Assembly: GCA_032027005.1 (NCBI GenBank)
Contig: JAVSMW010000005.1
Coordinates: 265,462-329,461 of the forward strand
Direction of reading: 5' to 3'
Origin: JAVSMW01 sp032027005
Lineage (GTDB): Bacteria; Bacillota; Thermincolia; Thermincolales; UBA2595
DNA: 64,000 nt
Part shown: positions 1 through 8,938 of the stretch, piece after piece
How the letters are laid out: every line of letters starts with the position of its first letter
Position numbering within the stretch: position 1 is the first letter of the stretch
The notes under the pieces: generated by a model
What the model was told of the DNA's origin: nothing
Databases searched by the model: none
The model's input: only the letters and a program-made list of their open reading frames with translations
Made by a program: the position numbers and the translations under genes

Positions 1-228
1 TCTTGCTAATCCATATCTTTTTTAAGTCATCAACTGATGGCTTGTTTGCTATACCTTTTTACTTTAAAGGTTATTATAGCTAACTATTTCAGACTTTTCC
101 TCCTCATCTTTTTTCCGTGATATCAGCTTTGCTGCAGAACTCCGGGGTAAAATATTTCCCTGGGGCTACAGGCGCCCCACTTAATCCACCTCTTTTATAT
201 TAACCTTCCATGTTCTTCCTTCCTTCTC
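1..228. other. Intergenic stretch at window edge
   Basis: I see no supportable gene here. On the minus strand one frame stays open for about 30 codons (roughly 110-200) but has no start codon, so it may be a decayed fragment or chance. It lies downstream of the por operon. A weak AT-rich inverted repeat lies near 55-75, but it lacks a clear uridine tail. Confidence 0.4.
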
Positions 229-1098
229 CTATTGAGTGAATTTTTTCAATAATCTCTGCCAGTTTTTGTCTACTTCCTTTTGAATTTCATCAATATGCTC
301 CTGACAAAGATGTTTGTACCGCCCCTGTTTTTTAACATATGCTTCCACCGGTACCCCTTTAGAGCCGTAATTAAGTGTATAATGGGTCCCATCCAAAACT
401 TCATACAGGGGGAAGACTCCTGTATCTACGGCCAGCCTGGAAATTTTGGGTCCGGCATGATCAGGCAGGCCCCAGCCGCCCAAACAAGGAGTAAGCACCA
501 CAATGAAACGCATCCCTTTTATTTCCTTTGCTTTGCTGAGCTTCCGGGCCAAGTCATCGGGGTAACCCGTAGTCGCCGTGGCCATATAGGGGATGCGATG
601 AGCGGCCATAATTTCGGCTACGTTTTTCTTGGCAGTTGTCTTACCCGAGGGAGTTGAAGTCGTATAGGCCAGGTAAGGTGTTGACGAACTTTTCTGGGTA
701 CCGGTATTCATATACCCTTCATTGTCCAGACAAACATAAATGATGTCTTCGTTCCGTTCCGCCGCTCCTGACAGGGACTGCAGACCGATATCATACGTCC
801 CGCCATCCCCGGCTATGGCCACTACATTGGTATGATCGTTGCCCTGGGCCCTAAGGGCCCGTTTAATACCTGAGGCCGAAGCGGCGCTTGCTTCTAAGGT
901 TGTCTGGTAGACCGGGATTTTCATTGAGCTTAAGGGCTGGGGACCAGAAATGATGGAGATACATGAAGGGGGAACTACGGCAATGGTATCAGGTCCCAGG
1001 GTATTTAAAATATATCGGATAGCCAGGGCTTCGCCGCAGCCGGGACAGGCAAAATGCCCCGATAAAAAGACCTTTTCTTCGTGAATCTGATAACTCAT
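229..1098 (-). CDS. porB: Pyruvate:ferredoxin oxidoreductase beta subunit (TPP-binding)
   Basis: This subunit binds thiamine pyrophosphate and helps oxidise pyruvate plus CoA to acetyl-CoA, CO2 and reduced ferredoxin in the cytoplasm. The 289-residue protein begins MSYQIHEEK and has the family Cys pair in HFACPGCGEAL, followed by the TPP motif around AGDGGTYDIG and CLDNEGYMNTG. An open frame extends upstream to 1200, but ATG at 1098 has a clear ribosome site (GGAAGGGGTG) and matches the usual PorB N-terminus. It is the last gene of a leftward operon, 4 bases after porA. The substrate is inferred as pyruvate from overall likeness; another 2-oxoacid cannot be excluded. Confidence 0.9.
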   Translation of the reverse strand: MSYQIHEEKVFLSGHFACPGCGEALAIRYILNTLGPDTIAVVPPSCISIISGPQPLSSMKIPVYQTTLEASAASASGIKRALRAQGNDHTNVVAIAGDGGTYDIGLQSLSGAAERNEDIIYVCLDNEGYMNTGTQKSSSTPYLAYTTSTPSGKTTAKKNVAEIMAAHRIPYMATATTGYPDDLARKLSKAKEIKGMRFIVVLTPCLGGWGLPDHAGPKISRLAVDTGVFPLYEVLDGTHYTLNYGSKGVPVEAYVKKQGRYKHLCQEHIDEIQKEVDKNWQRLLKKFTQ

Positions 1099-1102
1099 AT
1101 TT

Positions 1103-2257
1103 TCACCCCTTCCAAACCGATTCAAGAACCGGTTCTTCATTTTGTATGTCTTTAACCAGACTTTGAATCTGGGCCGGTGAAAAGTTAGTCCCCCCCACAC
1201 CCGTCAGAAAACCATAAACCTTTGGGCCTTCCGGCAGGTTATGCAGGGCCGCTTTCAGTTCCTGGTGCAGAAAACCGCCTGTACCGGGCGATATATTTCG
1301 GTCGAGGACGATTACCTTCGGCACTCCGGTTAAAGCCCTGCGCAGCTCCATGACAGGGAACGGCCGGAACAGTTTTATTTTTAAAAGTCCAACCCGTAAG
1401 CCCTGACTGCGTAGTTCGTCTACAGCCTCCCGGACATTTCCGGCCATACTGCCCATAGTGGTAACGATAACTTCTGCTTCCTCACACCGGTATTCCTCAA
1501 TTATCCCGTAACCGCGCCCAACCAGTTCCCGCCAGAGCGCATCTGCTTTTTTGGCTTCTTCTAAAGCCATATTCATTGCTGCATGAAGATCCTGGCGGTG
1601 CCGGTAAAACATATCCTGGTCGACGGTATTCCCCCAGGATTCACCGATTTGCGGGTCAAGCCGGTGCGGCGGATTGAAGGGCGGCAGGTACTGGTCGACA
1701 ATTTCCTGGGCCGGCACTTCCACAGGTTCCAGACAATGTGATACATAAAAGGCTTCGTGGATTACCATTGCCGGCAGCAGAACTTTCTCTGCCACACGGA
1801 AGGCCTGCAGAACCGTATCCAGGGATTCCTGCCCGTTTTCACAATAGTATTGGATCCAGCCCGTGTCCCGCTGGGCCAGGGTATCGGTCTGATCGGGCCA
1901 GAACCCCCAGGGGGAGCCAATGGTCCGGTTGACGTTAAACATGACAATTGGTGTCCTGGCCCCTGCAGCATAATGCAGCATTTCGTGCATGAGGAGCAGC
2001 CCCTGAGAGGCAGTAGCCGTAAAAACCCGTGCGCCCGTCAGAGAGGCTGTGATGCAGGCTGACATGGCCGAATGCTCAGACTCGGCAGTCAGTATTTCGG
2101 CGTCCAGACTCCCCTGAGCATGAAATTCAGAAATCTTTTCCAAAATCGGTGTTTGCGGTGTTATTGGATAAACCGGTACAACCTGAGGCCGGGCTAATTT
2201 TACTCCATGGGCGGCAGCATGATTACCGTTCAGCAACAAGCGTGTACTTTGTGTCAT
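1103..2257 (-). CDS. porA: Pyruvate:ferredoxin oxidoreductase alpha subunit
   Basis: This is the alpha (pyrimidine-binding and domain II/III) subunit of a four-subunit-type 2-oxoacid:ferredoxin oxidoreductase. The 384-residue protein shows the PorA N-terminal signature YPITPQTP, the TAESEHSAMSA block and a C-terminal transketolase-like domain with VIVLDRNISPG. The start at 2257 is preceded by GAAGGAGGAAACAAG; the longer frame to 2296 would run into the upstream gene. Its ATG overlaps the stop of the flavoprotein gene by 4 bases, a sign of translational coupling. It should assemble with PorB, PorG and the ferredoxin part of the upstream fusion protein. Confidence 0.9.
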   Translation of the reverse strand: MTQSTRLLLNGNHAAAHGVKLARPQVVPVYPITPQTPILEKISEFHAQGSLDAEILTAESEHSAMSACITASLTGARVFTATASQGLLLMHEMLHYAAGARTPIVMFNVNRTIGSPWGFWPDQTDTLAQRDTGWIQYYCENGQESLDTVLQAFRVAEKVLLPAMVIHEAFYVSHCLEPVEVPAQEIVDQYLPPFNPPHRLDPQIGESWGNTVDQDMFYRHRQDLHAAMNMALEEAKKADALWRELVGRGYGIIEEYRCEEAEVIVTTMGSMAGNVREAVDELRSQGLRVGLLKIKLFRPFPVMELRRALTGVPKVIVLDRNISPGTGGFLHQELKAALHNLPEGPKVYGFLTGVGGTNFSPAQIQSLVKDIQNEEPVLESVWKG

Positions 2258-3915
2258 CTTGTTTCCTCCTTCATAACCACCGCGCCGCGGGGACATTCCT
2301 CAACACAGCAGCCGCAGCCTTTGCAGTACTGGTCAAGGATCCGGTAATGTTCCCTGGCATCCGGGTCTTTGGCCACAGCCATATCCGGGCAGAAGTAAAA
2401 ACAATTATCGCACTGGATACAGCTTCCACAGCTAAAGCAGCGCTCAGCCTGCTCCCGGGTCTGCTCACCGGTAAATCCGATTCTGACCTCTGCAAAATCA
2501 CCAACTCCGTCCTGCAGGTTCCGAAGTTCCCGGCTGGCCTGGGGGATCAGCGGAAAATAAAAAGTATTAATTTCTTCAAAGCGGACCAGGTCTGAATCAG
2601 CTTCTTCTCTGGGTCCGTTATCGCACCCTGTGTTTCGGGCAATTACGCCGGCAGCTTTTTTACCTTGAGCGATAGCCATTGAAACAAAACGCTCCAGACT
2701 GGCTGCATCCCCCCCGGCATATACCCCGGGGCGGCTTGTTGTATAGTCCTCTTTCACTTTAATGAGAAGTGAATTATTCATTGCAAACTCATTTTCCCAG
2801 CCATCCAGCTCAACATCCTGTCCGACGGCCAGAATTATGTTATCGGTTTCGATGCTGAAACCGTCCTCAGTCAGCATTATCGGCCTGATTTCACCCGGCT
2901 GTGCCGAAGTTTCAAGGACCACCCTGGCACAATCCAGTTTTAGCTGCCCGTTGATACCAGCCACTTTATGAACCAGAACACCCCCCAGGATTCTTATGCC
3001 TTCCTCCAGTGCTTCCCGGACCTCTTCCCTTTGTGCCGGCAGATGGTCATTGTCCTCCAGGGCTAATACCTTGACCTGGCTGCCCAGGCGTTTTACGCTC
3101 CTGGCTACGTCCATGGCCACACTGCCACCGCCGATAACTGTCACCTGCTGGCCCAGTACCGGCTGCTTCCCCTGGTTAACCGCAGCCAGAATGCTTAAGC
3201 CGTCAAATACCCGGGGATCCTCGGGAAACTGAGGCAGTCTGCGGGCCTGCTGAGCACCAATGGCCAAAAAGACAGCAGAATATTCACTCTGCAGCTTTGC
3301 TAGTTCATCGGGATTCACTTTCCGGCCGGTATTCACCTCAAAGCCAAGAGCCAGCAGGCGGCGGATTTCTCCCTCCACTACTTCCTTGGGCAAACGGTAC
3401 TTGGGTATCCCGTATCGCAGCATGCCGCCAAGCTCCGGCTGAGCCTCATAAATAGTTACCTGGTATCCTCTGCGCCTTAACTGGTAGGCACAAGACAAGC
3501 CGGCCGGTCCTCCCCCGATAACAGCAGCTTTTTGCCCCAAATCTGCTGCCGGGGCAGGCAGGGTCCATTCTTTTTCCAGGGCCAGGTCCCCAATAAATTG
3601 TTCCATAGCATTAATAGCTACTGCCCCGTCGTACTCCCCGCGATTACATTTACTCTCACAGGGGTGATGGCAGACTCGCCCGGTGACGGCCGGAAAAGGG
3701 TTATTTTCAGCCAAAGTCAGCCACGCCTCCTGGTAGCTGCCTTCTCTAATCTGCTGAATCCAGACTGGAATTTCTCCATTAACCGGGCAGGCCCCGTGGC
3801 AGGGAGCAGTTCTCTTCTGATGAACAGGAAATGCACTGCGCCAGGTTCCGGTATTTAAGGAATCAGTCCAACCGGTGGTCCAGATGGGTGGTACAACCCG
3901 GTTATGCACTGACAT
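2254..3915 (-). CDS. GltD-like NAD(P)/FAD oxidoreductase fused to a PorD-type 2[4Fe-4S] ferredoxin
   Basis: This 553-residue flavoprotein lies between porG and porA. The N-terminus has the glutamate-synthase-small-subunit cysteine block (CHGACPVNGEIP, then CHHPCESKCNRGEY). An FAD Rossmann motif follows (VIGGGPAGLSCAY), then an NAD(P) Rossmann motif (VTVIGGGSVAMDVA). The C-terminus has two ferredoxin motifs, CIQCDNC with a following Cys-Pro and CKGCGCC with a following Cys-Pro, which replace a separate PorD subunit. The inferred role is electron exchange between NAD(P)H and the ferredoxin centres of the Por complex. ATG 3915 has an AAAGGGGTGGG ribosome site. It overlaps porG by 14 bases and porA by 4. 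The nucleotide preference cannot be read reliably from sequence. Confidence 0.85.
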   Translation of the reverse strand: MSVHNRVVPPIWTTGWTDSLNTGTWRSAFPVHQKRTAPCHGACPVNGEIPVWIQQIREGSYQEAWLTLAENNPFPAVTGRVCHHPCESKCNRGEYDGAVAINAMEQFIGDLALEKEWTLPAPAADLGQKAAVIGGGPAGLSCAYQLRRRGYQVTIYEAQPELGGMLRYGIPKYRLPKEVVEGEIRRLLALGFEVNTGRKVNPDELAKLQSEYSAVFLAIGAQQARRLPQFPEDPRVFDGLSILAAVNQGKQPVLGQQVTVIGGGSVAMDVARSVKRLGSQVKVLALEDNDHLPAQREEVREALEEGIRILGGVLVHKVAGINGQLKLDCARVVLETSAQPGEIRPIMLTEDGFSIETDNIILAVGQDVELDGWENEFAMNNSLLIKVKEDYTTSRPGVYAGGDAASLERFVSMAIAQGKKAAGVIARNTGCDNGPREEADSDLVRFEEINTFYFPLIPQASRELRNLQDGVGDFAEVRIGFTGEQTREQAERCFSCGSCIQCDNCFYFCPDMAVAKDPDAREHYRILDQYCKGCGCCVEECPRGAVVMKEETR

Positions 3916-4459
3916 AAATCCCACCCCTTTCCCGGGCAAATTTATAACCCTCAAGACAGGCCTTAACGTTTTGTTCCGCCTTAACAGGGCTCATCTCGCC
4001 AACGACTTTTGTCAGCACCTCGATGACCGGACTTGCCACAAGTCCGGCGAAGGCCCCAACCAGAGTCGTGTTGACAATCCGGCCCAGTTTGTTATTCTGG
4101 GCTATAGCGATAGCGTTAATAGTAGTAATTTTAAAATCGCCCAATTTTTCATAGGACTCCGGCGGCTCGGTCGAATTGATTATAACGAGGGTGCTTTTAC
4201 CGGCCCCGCGCATTAAAACATCATTTAATAAACTTGGGTCAAAACACATGATTACATCTGGGGTTTCTATGTTACAACGTAACCGGATGGGTTTATCGTC
4301 AACCCGGATATAGGAACTGACAGGTGTCCCACGGCGGGCTCCGCCGTATGTTGCATAATTCTGAACATACCTGCCTGCCTGAAAAAAGGCATGTGCCAAG
4401 ATTTCACCGGCCATCTGAGCCCCTTGTCCTCCCCGTCCCTGTATGATACACTGCAGCAA
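3902..4459 (-). CDS. porG: Pyruvate:ferredoxin oxidoreductase gamma subunit
   Basis: This is the first gene of the por operon, a 185-residue gamma subunit of the 2-oxoacid:ferredoxin oxidoreductase. It has the family signature GRGGQGAQMAGEIL near the N-terminus and the block YATYGGARRGTP. The start codon is TTG at 4459: the preceding in-frame codon is a stop, no ATG is nearby, and AAGGAGGT sits 7 bases upstream. Its 3' end overlaps the flavoprotein gene by 14 bases. Transcription most likely starts at the sigma-54 promoter about 55 bases upstream. Confidence 0.9.
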   Translation of the reverse strand: MLQCIIQGRGGQGAQMAGEILAHAFFQAGRYVQNYATYGGARRGTPVSSYIRVDDKPIRLRCNIETPDVIMCFDPSLLNDVLMRGAGKSTLVIINSTEPPESYEKLGDFKITTINAIAIAQNNKLGRIVNTTLVGAFAGLVASPVIEVLTKVVGEMSPVKAEQNVKACLEGYKFARERGGIYVSA

Positions 4460-4508
4460 TCACCGCACCTCCTTGGGTATTATTTAAGACCCTACAGAAG
4501 TCTTAAAT

Positions 4509-4524
4509 AGCAATGTTCATGCCA
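4509..4524 (-). promoter_or_regulatory. Sigma-54 (-24/-12) promoter of the por operon
   Basis: Read leftward the sequence is TGGCATGAACATTGCT. It has the invariant GG, ten intervening bases and GC, and matches the TGGCAC-N5-TTGCW consensus at all but one core base. It lies about 50 bases upstream of the porG TTG start and faces it. A sigma-54 activator is encoded directly upstream, so por expression should need that activator. Confidence 0.88.
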
Positions 4525-4628
4525 ATCGAGGTACACTGTCGCGAATTGTCGTTTCCACCAGTTAAATGGTTGTATTGTTAATTTAACGGTAAAACTACAG
4601 TCAGCAAGATATTTGTCAAAAAAAATGA

Positions 4629-4646
4629 TGGTACATTCGTGTACCA
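4629..4646. promoter_or_regulatory. Upstream palindrome TGGTACA-N4-TGTACCA (candidate activator site)
   Basis: A perfect 7-base inverted repeat, TGGTACA/TGTACCA, around a 4-base spacer. It lies about 105 bases upstream of the -24 element of the por promoter and shares its core with the palindrome at 4704-4729. This is the usual distance for enhancer-binding-protein sites of sigma-54 promoters. Confidence 0.7.
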
Positions 4647-4703
4647 CCATTTTGGTTCTGCCTTAACAAAAATCACCAAATTCTTCTATTTTCAACGTCT
4701 CCC

Positions 4704-4729
4704 GCCATGGTACAGTAATGTACCATGGC
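4704..4729. promoter_or_regulatory. Upstream palindrome with 11-base arms (candidate activator site)
   Basis: Perfect inverted repeat GCCATGGTACA-GTAA-TGTACCATGGC. The core ATGGTACA-N4-TGTACCAT is the same as in the palindrome about 75 bases away, and a lone half-site TGTACCA follows at 4761-4767. Together they look like the upstream activating sequence for the adjacent sigma-54 activator. Confidence 0.72.
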
Positions 4730-4768
4730 GCCCTATTCTAAGCCGGCTTTTCAGCAAAAATGTACCAC

Positions 4769-6431
4769 TTATTTATCGTTATATCCAATCTGGTACTTCT
4801 GAGCCTTGCGGATTACGGTTGGATGTGAGACACCCAGTACCCGGGCGGCCTTGCGGATACTCGGATACAGCTCCAGGGTCTTGGCAAGCAGTTCTTTTTC
4901 CAGCATTTCCCCGGTCCTTCAGGGAAATTGGTTCATTAATACTGATCAACATTTTGTCTTTGTTCGTGACCTTTGCTATTCCCATGAAGGCAATATGGCC
5001 GGTCCCCAAAACCGCGTCTTCATTAGTTACAATCAATCGTTCCACTACATTTTCCAGTTCCCGGACATTACCCGGCCAGTCGTATTTCTCAAAAACCCGG
5101 TAAAGTTCCGGTTCAAACCGTTTATTGGTCTGATGTTTAAGATTATACTTTTCCAGGAAGTGAATAGTTAAAGGCACAATATCCTGGTACCTTTCCCGCA
5201 GGGGGGGGATATATATTGGCACAACATTCAGCCGGTAAAAAAGGTCCTTCCGAAAACTCCGGTTTTCCACCATCTCTTCCAGATTCTTATTGGTGGCCGC
5301 GAGAATCCTAACATTAAGTTTGTGAGGCTTGGTTCCCCCGATCCGAAATATCTCCTGTTCCTGGATGGCCCGCAAAAGCTTGACCTGCAACGGCAGAGGC
5401 AGTTCGCCGATTTCATCCAGGAGCAGAGTTCCCAGGTGGCAAAGTTCGAAAAAACCCATTTTCCCGCCGGCCCGCGCTCCTGTGAAGGCACCCTCTTCAT
5501 AGCCAAACAGCTCCGATTCCAATAGATTATCGGGGATAGCCCCACAGTTGATTTGCATAAATGCTTCACTGCACCGGCTGCTCGTTTTATGAATAATCTT
5601 AGCGATAATTTCTTTCCCGACGCCCGACTCCCCGTTGATTAAAATATTACTGTTGACCAGAGCAACCCTTTGGGCCAGCTCCAGTACTTCTTTCATCTGG
5701 GGGCTGTAAGCGATAACTTCTCCGTGCTCCACCTGCCGGGCCCGGAGTTCACGGAGTTCCCGGTAATATCGATCACTGATGTTCTTGGTGTTTTCCACCT
5801 GGGATTTCAGGCTGTTTAATTCGGTCATGTCCCTGATATTGCAGACCACCCGGGAAATCTGACCCTTCTCACTAAAAACAGGAACCCCGGTAATCAGAAT
5901 TTCCTTCCCTGTTTTGATTTTTTGCTTTATCGTTAATGTCTTTTGCTGCTGCAGGACCATCAGAGCCACGGCTGTGGAAACATGGCCCTCCTTCTCCAGA
6001 TCATAGACATTTCGCCCCACTCCGTTATCTTCATGCGCCAGACCAGTTATCCGCTCATAGCTGGTATTTACCCGCAGTACGGTACCATCACCGGAAATAA
6101 CACCAATCCCGTCAAAAGAAGACTCAATAACTGCCTCCAATTCTCTGTTCAACTCCTGGGCTTTTTTTAATTCCCGGTCCAAATTATCAAGTTCGTTAAG
6201 TTGATCTTCATCTGCCAGCAGGTCACCGACTGATTTCAGTTGAGTTTCCGGGTCTATGCCGGAAACCAGTACCCCCACCAGGGCAACAGCTGTGATTACA
6301 CCTCGTCCAGCTCCCGAATCAGGGATTACCACCAGGCGGTCACAGTTGTAAGCAGCCATTATTCGTCCGGCCTCACTAAGGGAAGAACTTTCTGAAATAC
6401 TCCGAAAACCAGTTGAATTCATCGTAAGCAT
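4769..6431 (-). CDS. Sigma-54-dependent transcriptional activator (CBS-PAS-AAA+), HTH separated by an apparent frameshift
   Basis: This is the likely activator of the por operon. Residues about 5-75 resemble a CBS-type sensor region and 95-215 a PAS domain. The AAA+ domain follows, with Walker A GESGVGKE (267-274), the sigma-54 contact loop GAFTGA (314-319) and Walker B LLLDEIGE (336-343). As written, the frame then runs into an unrelated tail ending at 4779. Reading one G fewer in the four-G run (plus-strand CCCC at 4909-4912) instead gives a normal TyrR/Fis-type helix-turn-helix (RKAARVLGVSHPTVIRKAQ) ending at a TAA at 4769-4771. I give the reconstructed extent, about 553 residues. ATG 6431 has an AGGAGAGG ribosome site. 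The frameshift may be a sequencing error or real inactivation. Confidence 0.82.
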
Positions 6432-6563
6432 ACAACCTCTCCTTTTGGCGGCTATTAGTTATCCAATTATTTAGGGACTGACAAATCATGTTTTTTTTAG
6501 TAAAGTATTAGTAATTATTATCAACATTCTAACAAGACAAAGTGGGAAGGGAGCACGGAAGCT

Positions 6564-6991
6564 TTGTCTCTGGCAACAAAAGCCGGTCTGACCCAAATTG
6601 ACCTGGGCATAGAGTCGGGCTCACCCCGAACTCTGGAGCGTCTAAAGAAGAAAACCACTGTGGAACAAATCATTGCCGGTGTCAATTTAGCCAAGAAGCA
6701 TGTCAAGGTGTCCGGATTTTTTATGATCGGCTGTCCGGGCGAAACCCACGAAGATATCGAGATGACTTTTGCTTTGGCCAAAACTTTGAATTGGACCGCT
6801 GCAGCTGGAGCATTTACAACCCGCTGCCGGGGTCCCAATTTTATGATGAAATGCTGGCCGAGGGCCGTTTTGCCAACCGCAAGACTTATGAAGACGTGCA
6901 TTTTACCAAAGTCCCCGAAAGCTTCTGCCAGGTTCCTGTTGATGAACTAAACATAAAATATGAAGAAATTAATAGTTACTTTTCGGTGTAA
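6564..6991 (+). pseudogene. Remnant of a B12-binding-type radical SAM protein
   Basis: Only the C-terminal part of a radical SAM domain remains. The first frame reads DLGIESGSPRTLERLKKKT and then FFMIGCPGETHEDIEMTF, typical of the second half of the barrel. The homologous sequence then continues in another frame (SIYNPLPGSQFYDEML) from about 6791 to the stop at 6989-6991, so a base is missing near 6789-6792 (AATTGGAC). The CxxxCxxC motif and the cobalamin-binding domain are absent. There is no ribosome site before 6564. The truncation and frameshift make a functional product unlikely. Confidence 0.75.
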
Positions 6992-7136
6992 ATAGGCATA
7001 ATAATAAATAGCCGGTGCTTTGTTACCTTACATATTCTCCGCAAAACCCGGCTCACCTCCCGAATCATATTCTCTTAGTTACTTTACTTATACTTTCCTT
7101 TTTGTTAAACTTTTAAAAAAGGAGGTTGGAAACAAA

Positions 7137-7637
7137 ATGAAATTAGTTAAAGAAACTGATTTACCGGGAATTGGCAAAAAATTTTTACTCAAAGCCCGCA
7201 GTGGAGACAAAATGGTTATTATAGTACACGATGACGGGCGTAGAGAAATATATCATTATTATAGTGATGATCCTGATGAGTCCATCTCCATGGTCACCCT
7301 GGATGACGAAGAATCACGCTGTATTGCCGCCATACTTGGCGGTATGACTTATCGCCCGCAAGCTTTGGACCCTGAGGTTGAATTAGGGGATATGGTTATT
7401 GAGTGGTACAAAGTAGAGCCCGGTGCTTATGCCCTGGGCAAAACCATTGGGGATTTACGCATTCGGCAAAGCACCGGTGGAACGATTATTGCGATTGTAG
7501 AACAGGACAATAAAAAAATAATTAATCCCGGTCCAGAGGCAAAGATACATAATGGCGCTACAGTTGTAATATTGGGTGAAAAGGGCCAGGTCAAAGCCTG
7601 TAAGCAGCTAATTTTTCACGGGAGTGCAGACAAATAA
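7137..7637 (+). CDS. khtT: K+/H+ antiporter regulatory subunit, KhtT-like (RCK_C/TrkA-C)
   Basis: This is a 166-residue cytoplasmic protein with an N-terminal small domain and a C-terminal RCK_C (TrkA-C) domain (LGKTIGDLRIRQSTGGTIIAI and GATVVILGEKGQ). KhtT proteins gate a CPA2 antiporter, and RCK_C domains commonly bind small ligands such as nucleotides. ATG 7137 has AAAGGAGGTT upstream; the open frame reaching back to 7020 lacks a ribosome site. Its stop overlaps the antiporter ATG by one base. The pairing with the next gene is the best evidence for its role. Confidence 0.8.
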   Translation: MKLVKETDLPGIGKKFLLKARSGDKMVIIVHDDGRREIYHYYSDDPDESISMVTLDDEESRCIAAILGGMTYRPQALDPEVELGDMVIEWYKVEPGAYALGKTIGDLRIRQSTGGTIIAIVEQDNKKIINPGPEAKIHNGATVVILGEKGQVKACKQLIFHGSADK

Positions 7638-8860
7638 TGGGGCACTTGATACTGGAGATTGGACTTGTTCTGGCTTTACTCGCTGCCGCAGGAGTTATTG
7701 CCGGTAAACTCAGAATATCTATCGTACCAATCTTGATTCTGGTCGGCATGGTAGTCGGTCCTCATGCTCCGCAGATCGGTGTCTTAAATTTTAAGTTTAT
7801 AGAGAGTGCTCCTTTAATAGAATTCATGGGACGTTTAGGTGTGCTGTTTCTCCTTTTTTCCCTGGGGCTGGAGTTTTCCGTTAAACGTCTTTTGGCTGCA
7901 GGGCCATCCATAATCAGAAGTGGGACAATTTATATGGTAATCAACATGGCCATTGCGGTTCTATTTCCCTTACTGCTGGGTTGGCCGGTTAAGGAAATAC
8001 TTGTTGTGGCAGGTATCATGACTATTTCTTCCAGTGCCATTGTAGCCAAAGTAATTGTTGATTTAAAGAGGGCCGCCAATGATGAAACAGAGATTATTTT
8101 GGGTTTAATGATGTTTCAGGATGTCTTTGTGGCTGTTTATTTCTCGGTTGTTTCCGGTCTGGTCCTCGCGGGTTCCACTTCCGTTTCAGAAATATTGATA
8201 ACCGCACTGATAGCCTTAGGATTTATGGGCGGCTTTTTATTTTTAGGTCACAAGCTGGTTCCCAGACTAAACAGATGGCTGGATATTCCTTCTGATGAAA
8301 CCTTTATGCTGGTGATTTTTGCCACTTTGGTCTTAGTTGCAGGTTTTTCTGAAACCCTGCATGTTGCTGAAGCCATCGGAGCTTTGCTGATTGGTCTGGT
8401 TTTTGCGGAAACTGATCACTTCGAGCGCATAGAGCATTTAATTGTTCCCTTCAGAGATTTTTTTGGTGCTCTTTTCTTCTTTAGTTTTGGCTTAAGCATT
8501 GACCCCCTGGCCTTGGGCGGGGCAGTTTGGCCGGCCCTGGCCGCTGTCATTTTAACCCTATTAGGCAATCTTGTGTCAGGAATTTGGGCGGGAAGAAAAG
8601 CAGACTTATCTTATAGAGCTTCGCTAAATATAGGACTGACCATTGTTTCACGGGGTGAATTTTCAATTATTTTGGCCAATCTGGCCAAAGCCGGCGGACT
8701 AGTAGCGATATTGCAGCCCTTTGCCGCCCTCTATGTACTTCTTCTCGCCATATTAGGACCCTTATTAACTAAAGAATCACGGTTGGTCTATAATATCTTA
8801 AGGCCTCTCCTAAAATGGCCGCAGCTGCCGCCCAAAAGAAGGGTTCGGAATACTGTTTAA
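7637..8860 (+). CDS. khtU: CPA2-family cation/proton antiporter, KhtU-like
   Basis: A 407-residue integral membrane protein with about 12 hydrophobic segments and the Na/H exchanger fold of the CPA2 family. Conserved stretches include LGVLFLLFSLGLEFS, ASSAI-type residues in TISSSAIVAKVIVDL, and SRGEFSIILA near the C-terminus. The C-terminal TrkA-N/RCK domain of KefB-type proteins is absent; the separate KhtT-like protein supplies the regulatory module. The expected activity is K+ (or Na+) efflux in exchange for protons. The ATG overlaps the khtT stop by one base, and a strong terminator follows. Confidence 0.85.
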   Translation: MGHLILEIGLVLALLAAAGVIAGKLRISIVPILILVGMVVGPHAPQIGVLNFKFIESAPLIEFMGRLGVLFLLFSLGLEFSVKRLLAAGPSIIRSGTIYMVINMAIAVLFPLLLGWPVKEILVVAGIMTISSSAIVAKVIVDLKRAANDETEIILGLMMFQDVFVAVYFSVVSGLVLAGSTSVSEILITALIALGFMGGFLFLGHKLVPRLNRWLDIPSDETFMLVIFATLVLVAGFSETLHVAEAIGALLIGLVFAETDHFERIEHLIVPFRDFFGALFFFSFGLSIDPLALGGAVWPALAAVILTLLGNLVSGIWAGRKADLSYRASLNIGLTIVSRGEFSIILANLAKAGGLVAILQPFAALYVLLLAILGPLLTKESRLVYNILRPLLKWPQLPPKRRVRNTV

Positions 8861-8869
8861 TTAATACAT

Positions 8870-8918
8870 AAAAAAGAAACTGTGGACAGTTTGAATTTAA
8901 GTCCACAGTTTCTTTTTT
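8870..8918. terminator. Bidirectional intrinsic terminator
   Basis: Perfect 18-base arms, with GAAACTGTGGAC in the left arm and GTCCACAGTTTC in the right, around a 13-base loop. The arms end in A and T runs on either side, so it can terminate khtU rightward and the DUF4349 gene leftward. Confidence 0.9.
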
Positions 8919-8938
8919 GCTTTATAAGTCTTTTGTTT

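Noticed and set aside
2149..2595. 148-codon plus-strand ORF opposite porA and the flavoprotein gene
   Set aside because: It lies antisense to two well-supported genes with clear motifs and has no recognisable domain.
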